Shown: positions 44,001-52,665 of the stretch, one piece after another
How positions within the stretch are numbered: the stretch's first letter is position 1
Layout: each line of letters starts with the position of its first letter
From: UBA1181 sp045617845
GTDB taxonomy: Bacteria > Bacteroidota > Bacteroidia > Bacteroidales > Paludibacteraceae
Reading direction: 5' to 3'
Assembly (NCBI GenBank): GCA_045617845.1
Contig: JAZLJL010000098.1
Span: 1-64,000 of the forward strand
Length of the DNA stretch: 64,000 nucleotides
The notes under the pieces: model-generated
The model's database searches: none
What the model saw: only the letters and a program-made list of their open reading frames with translations
Told to the model about the DNA's origin: nothing
Program-made: the position numbers and the translations under genes

Positions 44001-44016
44001 ATTATTACATTTCATT

Positions 44017-45165
44017 ATGTCTGATTTTTTTTGTTCCATGTCGGATACCACATGTTGGCTACTGGTCATGGCGTCGGCATTGATAATATCTATTGTGGCT
44101 GCCGGTGTGTTGATTCCTCAAATCCTTTTAATTGCGTTCAGAAAGAAGTTGTTTGATGAACCGGACGAGAGGAAAATCCATCATTCCACGGTTCCAAGAT
44201 TGGGAGGGTTGGCATTCGAACCGGTCATCATATTTTCGATATGTATTCTTTTGGTATTTGATGTCCACGCTTTGCGTTTCGATTTGATGACGGAGTTGGG
44301 TAACCATGTTTTATGCCTTTCCGTATGTCTATGCTCTCTTATTTTGTTGTATTTGGTCGGTATTGCAGACGATTTAATCGGCGTAAAATACAGCGCGAAG
44401 TTTGTTATACAGGTATGTTGCGGATTTCTGTTCCTTTTCGGTGGGTTGTACATATCCAATTTATACGGTTTGTTCTCCTTTGAAAGATTACCGTCTTTCG
44501 TTTTCTGGCCTTTGTCGGTTATATTAGTGGTATTCATCATAAATGCGATGAATTTGATTGATGGTATAGACGGCTTAGCTTCTGGCTTGAGCGCCGTCGC
44601 GTTAGGTTATTATGGTTGTGTGTTCTTTGAAATAAAAGAGTATACTTTCGCTTTGGTCGCTTTTTCGACCTTAGGTACGGTTATTCCGTTCTTTTACTAT
44701 AATGTATTCGGGAACGCCGAAAAGCAACAGAAAATATTTATGGGTGATACTGGATCGTTGACCATTGGCCTCATCTTATGTTTCCTTAGTTTTAGGATGG
44801 CGAACGAGGAGATTTCTCAAACGCACACGTGCCTCTCCAAAGTCCATCCATTGTTTTTGGCCTTTTGTCCGTTGCTTGTCCCGTGTATGGACGTGGTGAG
44901 GGTTTTCATCCACCGTATAAAAAAAGGCAATAGCCCATTTTTACCGGACAAAAGCCACATACACCATAAGTTGTTGGCTCTCGGCATGAACCAACATTCC
45001 GCAATGATAACGATATTGATTTCTTCGTCGTTTTTCATTGTCGCGTGCTTGATATTGTCTAAGATTATTGAGTCGACCGTATTGTTCCTAGGGTGTATCG
45101 CCTTGTTCACGGGATTGAATATTTGGTTGACACACATGATTGAGAAAAAAGAACTTAAAAAATAA
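44017..45165 (+). CDS. WecA/MraY-family undecaprenyl-phosphate sugar-phosphate transferase, locus 1
   Basis: The enzyme starts polysaccharide assembly by moving a sugar-1-phosphate (often GlcNAc- or an N-acetylated deoxysugar phosphate) from a UDP-sugar onto undecaprenyl phosphate in the inner membrane. The 382-residue product has about ten hydrophobic segments and the family motifs FRKKLFDEPDERKIHHSTVP, GIADDLIGVKYSAKF (catalytic DD), NAMNLIDGIDGLASGLS, FMGDTGSLTIG and DKSHIHHKLL. All are intact. It is the first gene of locus 1, with Wza 17 bases downstream after the preferred Wza start. A close paralogue lies at 58498. Sugar specificity is not readable. Confidence 0.93.
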   Translation: MSDFFCSMSDTTCWLLVMASALIISIVAAGVLIPQILLIAFRKKLFDEPDERKIHHSTVPRLGGLAFEPVIIFSICILLVFDVHALRFDLMTELGNHVLCLSVCLCSLILLYLVGIADDLIGVKYSAKFVIQVCCGFLFLFGGLYISNLYGLFSFERLPSFVFWPLSVILVVFIINAMNLIDGIDGLASGLSAVALGYYGCVFFEIKEYTFALVAFSTLGTVIPFFYYNVFGNAEKQQKIFMGDTGSLTIGLILCFLSFRMANEEISQTHTCLSKVHPLFLAFCPLLVPCMDVVRVFIHRIKKGNSPFLPDKSHIHHKLLALGMNQHSAMITILISSSFFIVACLILSKIIESTVLFLGCIALFTGLNIWLTHMIEKKELKK

Positions 45166-45182
45166 ATAACAAATTGAAAATA

Positions 45183-46001
45183 ATGAAAGGCAAATTATTG
45201 TTTATCGCAGCGCTTTCTTGTGTGCTGTTCAGTTCTTGCTCTTCGTACAAGAAGATTCCGTATTTTCAGGATGCGGATCGTATCAAAGGCATCAACACAT
45301 CCTCTGTACAAGAGATTACTCTTCGTCCAAAGGATAGGATTTCTATCGTCGTAAACTGTAAAGATCCTCAGTTGTCTGCCTTGTTCAACCTTCCATATGT
45401 CACTCAGCGTGTGGTGAGTACGGGTGCCCGTAACACTTTATTCGGAGAGGAGACCAGTGCGGTTTCCGGTTATACCGTAGATAGCGAGGGTAATATCGAC
45501 TTCCCTACGATTGGTAAGATAAACGTCGCTGGTTTGTCGCGTAGTGAGTTGTCTACCTTGATTAAAGATGAAATCGAGACGAGGAACCAAGCCAAAGATC
45601 CTGTCATTACCGTCGATTTCCTTAATTTAAGCGTGACGATCATGGGTGAGGTGACAAATCCTGGAATCTATCGTATTTATAAAGATAACATGACTTTGTT
45701 GGAGGCGATCAGCTCTGCGGGTGATGTTACGATCCAAGGTAAACGCGAGAACGTATTGGTCCTTAGAATGGAGGAGGGGAAACAAAAGACTTACCGCGTC
45801 AATCTGACTTCTTTACAGAACGTCGTCCAATCTCCTGTATTCTATCTGCAACAGGATGATATCATATATGTGGAACCTAATAAGATGAAGGCAAAACAGT
45901 CTACTGTAAACGGTAATGACGTGCGTTCTACATCTTTCTGGATCTCTTTGTCTTCGTTGGCGACTACCATCGTCGCTTTAGTGTTGAACAATAATAAATA
46001 A
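45183..46001 (+). CDS. wza: Wza-like polysaccharide export outer-membrane lipoprotein, locus 1
   Basis: Wza forms the outer-membrane export channel. The start is ATG 45183; the TTG at 45174 is in frame but only adds three residues. The 272-residue product has a lipoprotein signal with lipobox LFSSC (C19), the polysaccharide-export domain (about 45-140; ITLRPKDRISIVVNCKDP, SGYTVDSEGNIDFPTIGKI, VAGLSRSEL), a SLBB domain (about 145-235; VTIMGEVTNPGIYRIYKDNM) and a C-terminal hydrophobic segment (SLSSLATTIVALVLNN), which in this group takes the place of the alpha-helical barrel strand. It sits between WecA and Wzc; Wzc starts 14 bases after its stop. Confidence 0.93.
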   Translation: MKGKLLFIAALSCVLFSSCSSYKKIPYFQDADRIKGINTSSVQEITLRPKDRISIVVNCKDPQLSALFNLPYVTQRVVSTGARNTLFGEETSAVSGYTVDSEGNIDFPTIGKINVAGLSRSELSTLIKDEIETRNQAKDPVITVDFLNLSVTIMGEVTNPGIYRIYKDNMTLLEAISSAGDVTIQGKRENVLVLRMEEGKQKTYRVNLTSLQNVVQSPVFYLQQDDIIYVEPNKMKAKQSTVNGNDVRSTSFWISLSSLATTIVALVLNNNK

Positions 46002-46015
46002 TAATCATAATTTTT

Positions 46016-48406
46016 ATGGAAGAAACGAAAAAAAACGGCGGTAGCCAATCGGAAGATTTCATCGAGTTAGGTGAATTGATTCTGTTGTGTGTCCGGAAAT
46101 GGTATTGGTTCGCAATCTCCTTTGCCATTGTGTTGACATTAGCCACCTTTTACATTCTGAAAACGCCAGAGTCCTATACGCGTACGGCGGAAGTGCAGAT
46201 TAAATCGGAGGCTAAGAACGGACCTAGTATGAATATCCAAAACGCATTCAACGACATGGGTGGCATGTTCGCCATGAACACGAACGTCAATAATGAATTG
46301 CGTGCTTTGTTGTCCGCAGATGTGATGTTTGAGGTCGTGAAACGATTACATCTGGATGTGAATTATTCAGTTGATGGTAGTTTCCATGAAAACGTGTTAT
46401 ATGGGTCGAACCTCCCTGTGACCGTCACTTTCTTCGGACTTACAGATTATGATAATGTAAGTTGTGAAGTTTCTTTGGGTGACTCAGCCGCATCAAAGGA
46501 TTTTTTTACAATCAACAAATTCTCTAACGGCCAGGTCAAAGATATTATTGAACCTACCATTGGTTCCATCGGTGACACTGTCGACACTCCTATTGGTCGT
46601 ATGCTCGTTGAACGTAATTATAGGTTCTCTGGCAGTTATGTGAACAAGATAAAAGTGACTCGTCTAAATATGTTCACATCCCAAGAGATTTGGTCTGGTT
46701 CGTTGAATGTGACCCAAGACGACGAAAAGGCTGATGTCATCACGCTTGAAGTTAAGGATGTCTCTATCCAACGTGCTGATGACATTTTGGATATGTTGAT
46801 CAAGGTTTATAACGAGAATTGGATTTCTGATAAGAACCAAATCGCTGATGGTACTTCAATGTTCATTAACGAACGTTTGAATATCATCGAAAATGAGTTG
46901 TCTTCCGTTGATAACGACATCTCTTCCTATAAAAGTAAGATGCTCTTGCCTGACGTCAAGGCTGTGGCGGAAATGTCAATGCAGGAGAACGCTAATATTT
47001 CCAACCAATTGCGTGATCTCAACGCTCAATTGTACATGACTAACTATATCAGGGATTATCTTTCTGTACAAAAGAACCAAACTAAGGTTTTGCCTGTGAG
47101 CTCCGGTTTGCAGAACGCTAATATCGAGGCTCAAATCTCTGAGTATAACGAAAAGATGTTACAACGTAATCGTTTGGAATCTAATAGTAGTTCCGAGAAC
47201 GAGTTGGTGAAACAAATGGATAATGACTTGGGGTCTATGCGTAGTGCCATCTTGGTTTCCATTGACAACCAAATCGCCGCTATCGATAACCAAATCAGAA
47301 ACTTGAAACGAAGCGAACAACAGGCTTTGTCCCGAATTTCTTCGAACCCTAAACAAGCGGAGATGTTGTTGTCTGCTGAACGTCAACAAGCCGTAAAAGA
47401 GGCTTTGTATTTGTTCCTCCTCCAAAAACGTGAGGAAAACGAATTGTCCCAATCTTTTACAGCATATAATACCCGTGTGATTAAACGTCCTGGTGGTAGC
47501 ATGCTCCCTGACGCTCCTAAGAAAAGCAATATTCTTTTGGTTGCTTTCGCTATCGGTCTGATCGTTCCTATCGCTTTGATTTACGTTAAGGAGACTTTGA
47601 ATACGACGCTCCGTGGCAAGAAGGATTTGGAGCACGTTCCTGTTCCTTTATTGGGCGAAATTCCGTTGTCTCAATTGCCTAAGAAGTGGTGGCAGTTCTG
47701 GAGAAAGGATCAGAAAGTGCAGGATGCGGTTGTGGAACATGGTAACCGTAATGCGATTAATGAGGCCTTCCGTATTTTGCGTACCAACCTCGAATTCATG
47801 GTGAATAAAGATAGCAATGTGATGTTGTTCACTTCCTATAATGCTGGAAGTGGTAAGAGCTTCCTTTGCGTCAACACTGCCTTGAGTTTGGCTATCAAAG
47901 AAAAGAAGGTACTTGTCATCGATGGTGATATGCGTCATGCCACGTTGTCAAAATGGGCTAATAGCCCTAATATAGGTCTAAGCACGTTCCTTAGTGGAAA
48001 GGTTAACTCTATTGATGAGGTCCTTGTCAAGAGTGTCGCTGGAAATGTTGGCTTGGATATGATTCCTGTCGGCGCAATTCCACCGAACCCATCAGAATTG
48101 ATTGGTAGTGATTTGTTGAGTGAGTCCATCAATAAATTGAAAGGTCAATATGATTACGTGTTCATCGATTGTCCTCCTATTGATGTTGTGGCTGATGCGC
48201 AAATCGTCGCTAATTTCGCTGATAGAACATTGTTCGTTGTTCGTACTGGTCTTTTGGAACGTTCTATGCTGGACGATTTGACTGATTTGTACAACGAAAA
48301 GCGTTTCAAGAATATGACTTTGATCCTTAATGGTACCAAGATGGAGAAAGGCAAATATTCTTATCGTAATGGTTACTATAGCGGTGATTATTATTCTTAT
48401 AGTTGA
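46016..48406 (+). CDS. wzc: Wzc-like polysaccharide co-polymerase and tyrosine autokinase, locus 1
   Basis: Wzc controls chain length and, by cycles of tyrosine phosphorylation, export through Wza. The 796-residue product has a first membrane segment (about 30-50, WYWFAISFAIVLTLATFYIL), a long periplasmic helical region with coiled coil (about 280-480), a second membrane segment (ILLVAFAIGLIVPIALIYV) after a PGGSMLPDAPKK motif, and a BY-kinase domain with Walker A AGSGKS (610-615), Walker A' VLVIDGDMRHA and Walker B VFIDCPPID. The tail YSYRNGYYSGDYYSYS is the expected tyrosine cluster that is autophosphorylated. A PHP-type phosphatase that would reverse this follows 69 bases later, past a strong hairpin. 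Confidence 0.95.
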   Translation: MEETKKNGGSQSEDFIELGELILLCVRKWYWFAISFAIVLTLATFYILKTPESYTRTAEVQIKSEAKNGPSMNIQNAFNDMGGMFAMNTNVNNELRALLSADVMFEVVKRLHLDVNYSVDGSFHENVLYGSNLPVTVTFFGLTDYDNVSCEVSLGDSAASKDFFTINKFSNGQVKDIIEPTIGSIGDTVDTPIGRMLVERNYRFSGSYVNKIKVTRLNMFTSQEIWSGSLNVTQDDEKADVITLEVKDVSIQRADDILDMLIKVYNENWISDKNQIADGTSMFINERLNIIENELSSVDNDISSYKSKMLLPDVKAVAEMSMQENANISNQLRDLNAQLYMTNYIRDYLSVQKNQTKVLPVSSGLQNANIEAQISEYNEKMLQRNRLESNSSSENELVKQMDNDLGSMRSAILVSIDNQIAAIDNQIRNLKRSEQQALSRISSNPKQAEMLLSAERQQAVKEALYLFLLQKREENELSQSFTAYNTRVIKRPGGSMLPDAPKKSNILLVAFAIGLIVPIALIYVKETLNTTLRGKKDLEHVPVPLLGEIPLSQLPKKWWQFWRKDQKVQDAVVEHGNRNAINEAFRILRTNLEFMVNKDSNVMLFTSYNAGSGKSFLCVNTALSLAIKEKKVLVIDGDMRHATLSKWANSPNIGLSTFLSGKVNSIDEVLVKSVAGNVGLDMIPVGAIPPNPSELIGSDLLSESINKLKGQYDYVFIDCPPIDVVADAQIVANFADRTLFVVRTGLLERSMLDDLTDLYNEKRFKNMTLILNGTKMEKGKYSYRNGYYSGDYYSYS

Positions 48407-48415
48407 TATTTTGAC

Positions 48416-48448
48416 GGGATGTCCGGATGTCCATCACCTGGACATCCC
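48416..48448 (+). promoter_or_regulatory. Intercistronic hairpin between wzc and the phosphatase gene
   Basis: GGATGTCC (48425-48432), 7-base loop and GGACATCC (48440-48447) form a perfect 8-bp stem. A second copy, GGGATGTCC at 48416-48424, could pair with the same 3' arm GGACATCCC over 9 bp with a larger loop, so two alternative structures are possible. No T run follows. Confidence 0.6.
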
Positions 48449-48475
48449 TCTAAATTTCTAATCTGATTTTTTATA

Positions 48476-49186
48476 ATGTCTTTGTTTGGGTTTCTGAACA
48501 ATAAGGTGACTGTCGACGAATCTGGGATTTGTCAAGGTTTGATTGATTGTCACGCGCATGTTATTCCGGGTGTGGATGATGGCGTCCAAAAAATCGAAGA
48601 ATCATTGGATGTCCTTAACCTTTATGAAAAACTTGGCATGAAGGAAATTTATTGCACACCGCATATCATGGAGGATTTCCCTAACTCCACACAAAAACTT
48701 AGGGATGGTTTCGCACTTTTATGTGAAACTTACCATGGCTCGATGAAACTTCATCTTGCCGCCGAATACATGATGGATAATCTCTTGAATAGTAGATTGT
48801 CCGAAAATGATTTATTGACTCATGGCGAAAATGGAGACCATCTTTTGATTGAAACCTCCTATTTCTCTTGCCCTGGGTATTTTGACGACATTATTTTTAA
48901 AGTCCGTTCAATGGGGCTTTGGCCTTTGCTCGCTCATCCTGAACGTTATACCTATATGGATAATAAGAGATATGAGGAGTTGAAAAATCTAGGCGTGAAG
49001 TTCCAATTAAATTTACCCTCTTTGGGTGGACGTTATGGAGATGATGTCCGGAAAAAAGCCAGTAACCTTTTGGAGAAGGGCTTGTATGATTTCATTGGTA
49101 CGGACACTCATCGTTTTGAGTCTGATTTTGGTTCTAGAAAAATAAGAAAGAGTGATGCGGAACTTTTAAGGTTATTGAATAAATAA
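48476..49186 (+). CDS. PHP-domain protein-tyrosine phosphatase (CpsB/YwqE family)
   Basis: The 236-residue product has the metal-binding start IDCHAHVIPGVDDG (about residues 22-35), YCTPHIMEDFP, LAAEYMMDN, LLIETSYFSCPGYF, LLAHPERYTYM and FIGTDTHRF, together the full set of His and Asp ligands of the PHP phosphatase fold. CpsB-type enzymes dephosphorylate the tyrosine tail of the Wzc kinase, and this gene directly follows wzc. It is cytoplasmic. Only locus 1 has this gene within the window, so it may serve both Wzc copies. Confidence 0.93.
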   Translation: MSLFGFLNNKVTVDESGICQGLIDCHAHVIPGVDDGVQKIEESLDVLNLYEKLGMKEIYCTPHIMEDFPNSTQKLRDGFALLCETYHGSMKLHLAAEYMMDNLLNSRLSENDLLTHGENGDHLLIETSYFSCPGYFDDIIFKVRSMGLWPLLAHPERYTYMDNKRYEELKNLGVKFQLNLPSLGGRYGDDVRKKASNLLEKGLYDFIGTDTHRFESDFGSRKIRKSDAELLRLLNK

Positions 49187-49241
49187 TATCTCCGCGCTCT
49201 GAAACAAAATATTCATTCTTATCGTATTATATTTTAACAAT

Positions 49242-50351
49242 ATGGATAAAGATTTGATTACGGTTACTTCCCCTTTGCTTCCTGATTTGGATGAATTCTA
49301 CGGGTTGTTGAAGGAGATTTGGAATTCCAAGTATATAACCAACAATGGTTCTTTCCATAAACAATTGGAGAAGGAGTTGGCTGAATATTTGAAAGTCCCT
49401 TTTGTTAGCCTATTCACGAATGGTACTTTGCCTCTCATCACCGCACTTCAAGCTTTGCGGGTTACTGGCGAGGTGATTACTACACCATATAGTTTTGTCG
49501 CTACGACACATGCTCTTTGGTGGAATGGCATAAAACCTGTCTTTGTCGACATCGACCTTAAAACCGGTAATTTGGATCCGGAAAAGATTGAGGCGGCGAT
49601 TACACCTAAAACGACCGCGATTATGCCTGTCCATGTTTATGGTAAACCTTGCGATACGGTTAAGATTCAAGAAATCGCGGATAGATATGGTCTTAAGGTA
49701 ATTTATGACGCTGCCCACGCTTTTGGTGTCCAAGTAAATGGTGAAAGCATTTTAAACGCTGGCGATATGTCCACTCTTTCTTTCCATGCGACGAAAGTGT
49801 ACAACACGATAGAGGGTGGTGCGATGGTGATGCATGACGAGAAGACGAAACAAAGAATCGATTATTTGAAGAATTTCGGTTTCTCCGGTGAAACTACGGT
49901 TGTGGGACCTGGCATCAACTCCAAGATGGATGAGCTCCGCGCCGCATATGGCATCTTGAATTTACGTCAGGTGGACGACGCAATCGAATCTCGCCATCAG
50001 GTTGCCATAGCTTATCGTCAAGCGTTGAAATCTGTGAAGGGTGTTTCTTATTTCGATGATATGCCTGGAGTAAAACATAATTACTCTTATTTCCCGATAT
50101 TTATCGACCAGGAACAATATGGTATGTCACGAGACGAGCTTTATATGAAGATGAGGGCCGCTAATGTACTTGGCCGCCGCTATTTTTATCCTCTTATAAG
50201 CGAATTTTCCACTTATCGTGGACTTGAATCCGCAAAACCTGAAAACTTACCGAATTCTCACAAGATGGCTAATTCTGTCATATGCCTTCCAATGCATCAT
50301 ACTTTGAATAGCGAAGAGATTCAACGAGTTTTAGAGCAAATTGTTAAATAA
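49242..50351 (+). CDS. DegT/DnrJ/EryC1-family sugar aminotransferase
   Basis: These PLP enzymes convert a keto group of a nucleotide-linked sugar into an amine. The 369-residue product has YITNNGSFHKQLEKELAEYL, SLFTNGTLPLITALQALRV, TTPYSFVATTHALWWNG, VIYDAAHAFGV and the PLP-binding Lys in SFHATKVYNTIEGG (about residue 187). GINSKMDELRAAYG and NYSYFPIFID complete the family set. The NGTLPLITAL form and length resemble VioA/FdtB-like transaminases that make 4-amino-4,6-dideoxy sugars or 3-amino sugars; which one is not decidable here. Next to the ATP-grasp gene it suggests an amino sugar that is then acylated, probably with an amino acid. Confidence 0.9.
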   Translation: MDKDLITVTSPLLPDLDEFYGLLKEIWNSKYITNNGSFHKQLEKELAEYLKVPFVSLFTNGTLPLITALQALRVTGEVITTPYSFVATTHALWWNGIKPVFVDIDLKTGNLDPEKIEAAITPKTTAIMPVHVYGKPCDTVKIQEIADRYGLKVIYDAAHAFGVQVNGESILNAGDMSTLSFHATKVYNTIEGGAMVMHDEKTKQRIDYLKNFGFSGETTVVGPGINSKMDELRAAYGILNLRQVDDAIESRHQVAIAYRQALKSVKGVSYFDDMPGVKHNYSYFPIFIDQEQYGMSRDELYMKMRAANVLGRRYFYPLISEFSTYRGLESAKPENLPNSHKMANSVICLPMHHTLNSEEIQRVLEQIVK

Positions 50352-50364
50352 TAGGAAATATATT

Positions 50365-51573
50365 ATGGCACAGAAAAAGCTGATGCTTCTTGGCGGAATA
50401 CATTACCTTTTACCGGTCATAGAAGCTGCTCATAAACAAGGATATTATGTAATCACTGTGGATTATATCCCTGATAATGTAGCTCATGAATATTCTGATG
50501 AATATATTAATGTAAGTATTATTGATAAGGAGGCTGTGCTTAAGGTCGCTCGTGAGAAACAGATAGATGGAATTTTATCGCACGCTGTTGATCCTGGTGT
50601 TGTGACCGCATCTTATGTACAGGAAAAAATGGGACTCCCTTCTTTCGGTCCATATGAATCGGTCGAAATTCTTCAAAACAAAGATAAGTTCAGGGCTTTC
50701 CTCCGTGACCATGGTTTTAATGTGCCTTGGGCTTTTGGATTTAATTCTGTGGAAGATGCTTGGGCAAATAAAGATAAATTCAAGTATCCGTTAATCGTTA
50801 AGCCAACAGATTCTGCTGGTAGTAAAGGGTGCACTCGTGTGGATGACGAAGGACATTTGTTGCCTGCTTTCGAATGGGCAATGAAGCACTCTCATGTTGG
50901 ACATATCATAGTAGAGGAGTTTATCGAGCAATTTGGTTGCTCTTCGGATTCAGATAGTTTTTCCGAAAATGGTGTTTTCAAGTTCATCTCGTTCTCTAGC
51001 CAACGTTTCGATAAAAAGGCCGCAAATCCGTATGTGCCATGTACTTTTTGCTGGGGATCGACTTATACTCCGGAACAAGAAAAGGAGCTAGCGTCGGAGC
51101 TTCAGCGTCTGATCACATTGCTTCATATGAATACTTCTGTGTATAACATAGAGACGCGTGTGGGGAAGAATGGTAAGCCATATATCATGGAGGTCTCTCC
51201 TAGAGGTGGTGGAAACCGTATTTGTGAAATGTTGCGTTTGGCTACTGGCGTTGACTTGATCACTACAGTTGTCCGCACCGCAGTGGGTGATCCGATCGAA
51301 GAGGTGGAACAAAAGCCTTATGTGGGCTTATGGGCCGAAGTAATCCTCCATTCTGAAAAAGCCGGTAAATTCGTTCGTCTGGATATTGACGAAGAGGTGC
51401 GGAAGAAATATGTTTACCAAGAGGACCTTTGGGTAAAACCAGGTGATTTTATCGAATCGTTTAATGGTGCGAACAATACGATTGGTTTTGTCTTCTTTAA
51501 ATTCGACACAATAGAAAATAGGGATAAGTATATTTTGAATCAAGACGAATGGCTTCATGTCGTTGTAGAGTGA
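50365..51573 (+). CDS. ATP-grasp ligase of the capsule locus
   Basis: The start is ATG 50365; the earlier TTG at 50341 overlaps the aminotransferase stop. The 402-residue product has a PurK/CarB-like pre-ATP domain (KLMLLGGIHYLLPVIEAA), the ATP-binding lid (YPLIVKPTDSAGSKGCTRV, about 136-154), IVEEFIEQFG and the Mg-binding end (YIMEVSPRGGGNRICEML). ATP-grasp enzymes join a carboxylate to an amine through an acyl-phosphate. In polysaccharide loci such enzymes have been linked to attaching amino acids to amino sugars; since it follows the DegT gene by 13 bases, that is the best guess. Substrates are not established. Confidence 0.85.
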   Translation: MAQKKLMLLGGIHYLLPVIEAAHKQGYYVITVDYIPDNVAHEYSDEYINVSIIDKEAVLKVAREKQIDGILSHAVDPGVVTASYVQEKMGLPSFGPYESVEILQNKDKFRAFLRDHGFNVPWAFGFNSVEDAWANKDKFKYPLIVKPTDSAGSKGCTRVDDEGHLLPAFEWAMKHSHVGHIIVEEFIEQFGCSSDSDSFSENGVFKFISFSSQRFDKKAANPYVPCTFCWGSTYTPEQEKELASELQRLITLLHMNTSVYNIETRVGKNGKPYIMEVSPRGGGNRICEMLRLATGVDLITTVVRTAVGDPIEEVEQKPYVGLWAEVILHSEKAGKFVRLDIDEEVRKKYVYQEDLWVKPGDFIESFNGANNTIGFVFFKFDTIENRDKYILNQDEWLHVVVE

Positions 51574-51601
51574 TTCGTCCCATATTTTAGTTTTTTTTCC
51601 T

Positions 51602-52657
51602 ATGGAAAACAATAAAGATATTTATTTCGCTCCGATTGTCATACCGACTTTATGTCGCTCCAAACATTTCATCAGACTCATTGAAAGCCTGAAAAGGAAT
51701 ACGTGGGCGAAATATACGGACGTATATGTCGGGTTGGATTATCCGCCTGCTGAAAAATATAGAGAAGGGTGGAAGGAGATATGCGAATATTTGGATAGTG
51801 ATGATTTCAACAAATATTTCGCCAAATTTACAGTTTTCAAACACGAAAAGAATCTTGGTAGTTGTGATAACACAATGCACTTGATTCATTATGTTTGGGA
51901 TAGGTATGAATGTTGGATTCGTACTGATGATGATGCTGAATTTTCTCCTAATTTCTTGGAATATGAGGATAAGTGTCTCTGGGAATATCGTAATGACCCT
52001 CAAGTGATTTGTGTGTCTGGATACTCATATCCGGTTCAATGGAAAGTACAGGATGGCGCCAATTGCCTTAAACAGAATTTCTGTGTGTCATCTTGGGGAT
52101 TGGGCTTTTGGCGGAGTAAAAAAGATGGTTACTCCTCTTATATTTCATCTGGCCAAATGTTGAAGGATGCGGCAAAGGTGATAAAAAACGGGTTCGACAA
52201 ACGAATGATCGATTCTTGTTTCCGCGATTATTTCTCCGCCGCATTGTCATTTGGTAGTCAAGTGCCTTTGTTGAGAATGTGTTCAGACATTTCTTTACGC
52301 GCTTATTTGGCTTGCAGAAGTTGCTATTGTATTTTCCCAGTGCTTTCTAAAGTAAGGAACCATGGATTTGACGGTTCTGGAGAATATTGTACGGCCGTCG
52401 AAAAGAATGGTAACCATGCGTTGGATTATTGCTATTCAGACCAGGAGATAGACTTGTCGACTGAATTCAATTTGGTTCCGGATGATTCTTTGCAGTTTTT
52501 GGAGGAGAATAGGACCGCATTGAATGAATTTGATTATCGCTCGCCAGAAGAAATGGAACATGCCAAACATAATTATGCGCTGATTAAACGTTATGGTTTA
52601 ACTTTGGCGAAGTTTATTCATGGTGTCGAGTCCTTTTTTAAGAACAGGAAAAAATAA
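51602..52657 (+). CDS. GT-A-fold glycosyltransferase
   Basis: The 351-residue product begins PIVIPTLCRSKHFIRLIESL, then VYVGLDYPP and HEKNLGSCDNTMHLIHYVWD, and carries the metal-binding motif WIRTDDDAEFSPNFLEY (about residues 99-115). It resembles the GT2-like group related to the GNT-I domain, with a conserved SSWGLGFW acceptor-site segment. No membrane segment is seen, so it is a cytoplasmic or peripheral enzyme acting on lipid-linked glycan. Donor and acceptor are unknown. It lies 28 bases after the ATP-grasp gene. Confidence 0.8.
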   Translation: MENNKDIYFAPIVIPTLCRSKHFIRLIESLKRNTWAKYTDVYVGLDYPPAEKYREGWKEICEYLDSDDFNKYFAKFTVFKHEKNLGSCDNTMHLIHYVWDRYECWIRTDDDAEFSPNFLEYEDKCLWEYRNDPQVICVSGYSYPVQWKVQDGANCLKQNFCVSSWGLGFWRSKKDGYSSYISSGQMLKDAAKVIKNGFDKRMIDSCFRDYFSAALSFGSQVPLLRMCSDISLRAYLACRSCYCIFPVLSKVRNHGFDGSGEYCTAVEKNGNHALDYCYSDQEIDLSTEFNLVPDDSLQFLEENRTALNEFDYRSPEEMEHAKHNYALIKRYGLTLAKFIHGVESFFKNRKK

Positions 52658-52665
52658 TTTAAACC

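Larger units (their letters stand above)
43409..44016. other. Divergent control region ahead of capsule locus 1
   Basis: The 608 bases separate divergent operons. Toward the minus strand lies the -7 element at 43430-43437. Toward the plus strand lie a promoter (43681-43712), a 30-codon leader ORF (43733-43822), a GC-rich hairpin (43847-43868) and a hairpin with a T tract (43974-44000). Bases 43440-43680 are very AT-rich and show nothing further. Confidence 0.7.
44017..48406 (+). repeat. WecA-Wza-Wzc module, copy 1
   Basis: These three genes are repeated in the same order and spacing at 58498-62929. At the protein level the pairs look well over 70 per cent identical by eye for WecA and Wza, with near-complete identity in motif regions. 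In DNA many third positions differ, so this is not a recent duplication. Confidence 0.85.

Noticed and set aside
48416..48448. Operon-ending terminator after wzc
   Set aside because: The hairpin is strong, but only CTCTAAATTTC follows, without a T run, and the functionally linked phosphatase gene continues on the same strand.
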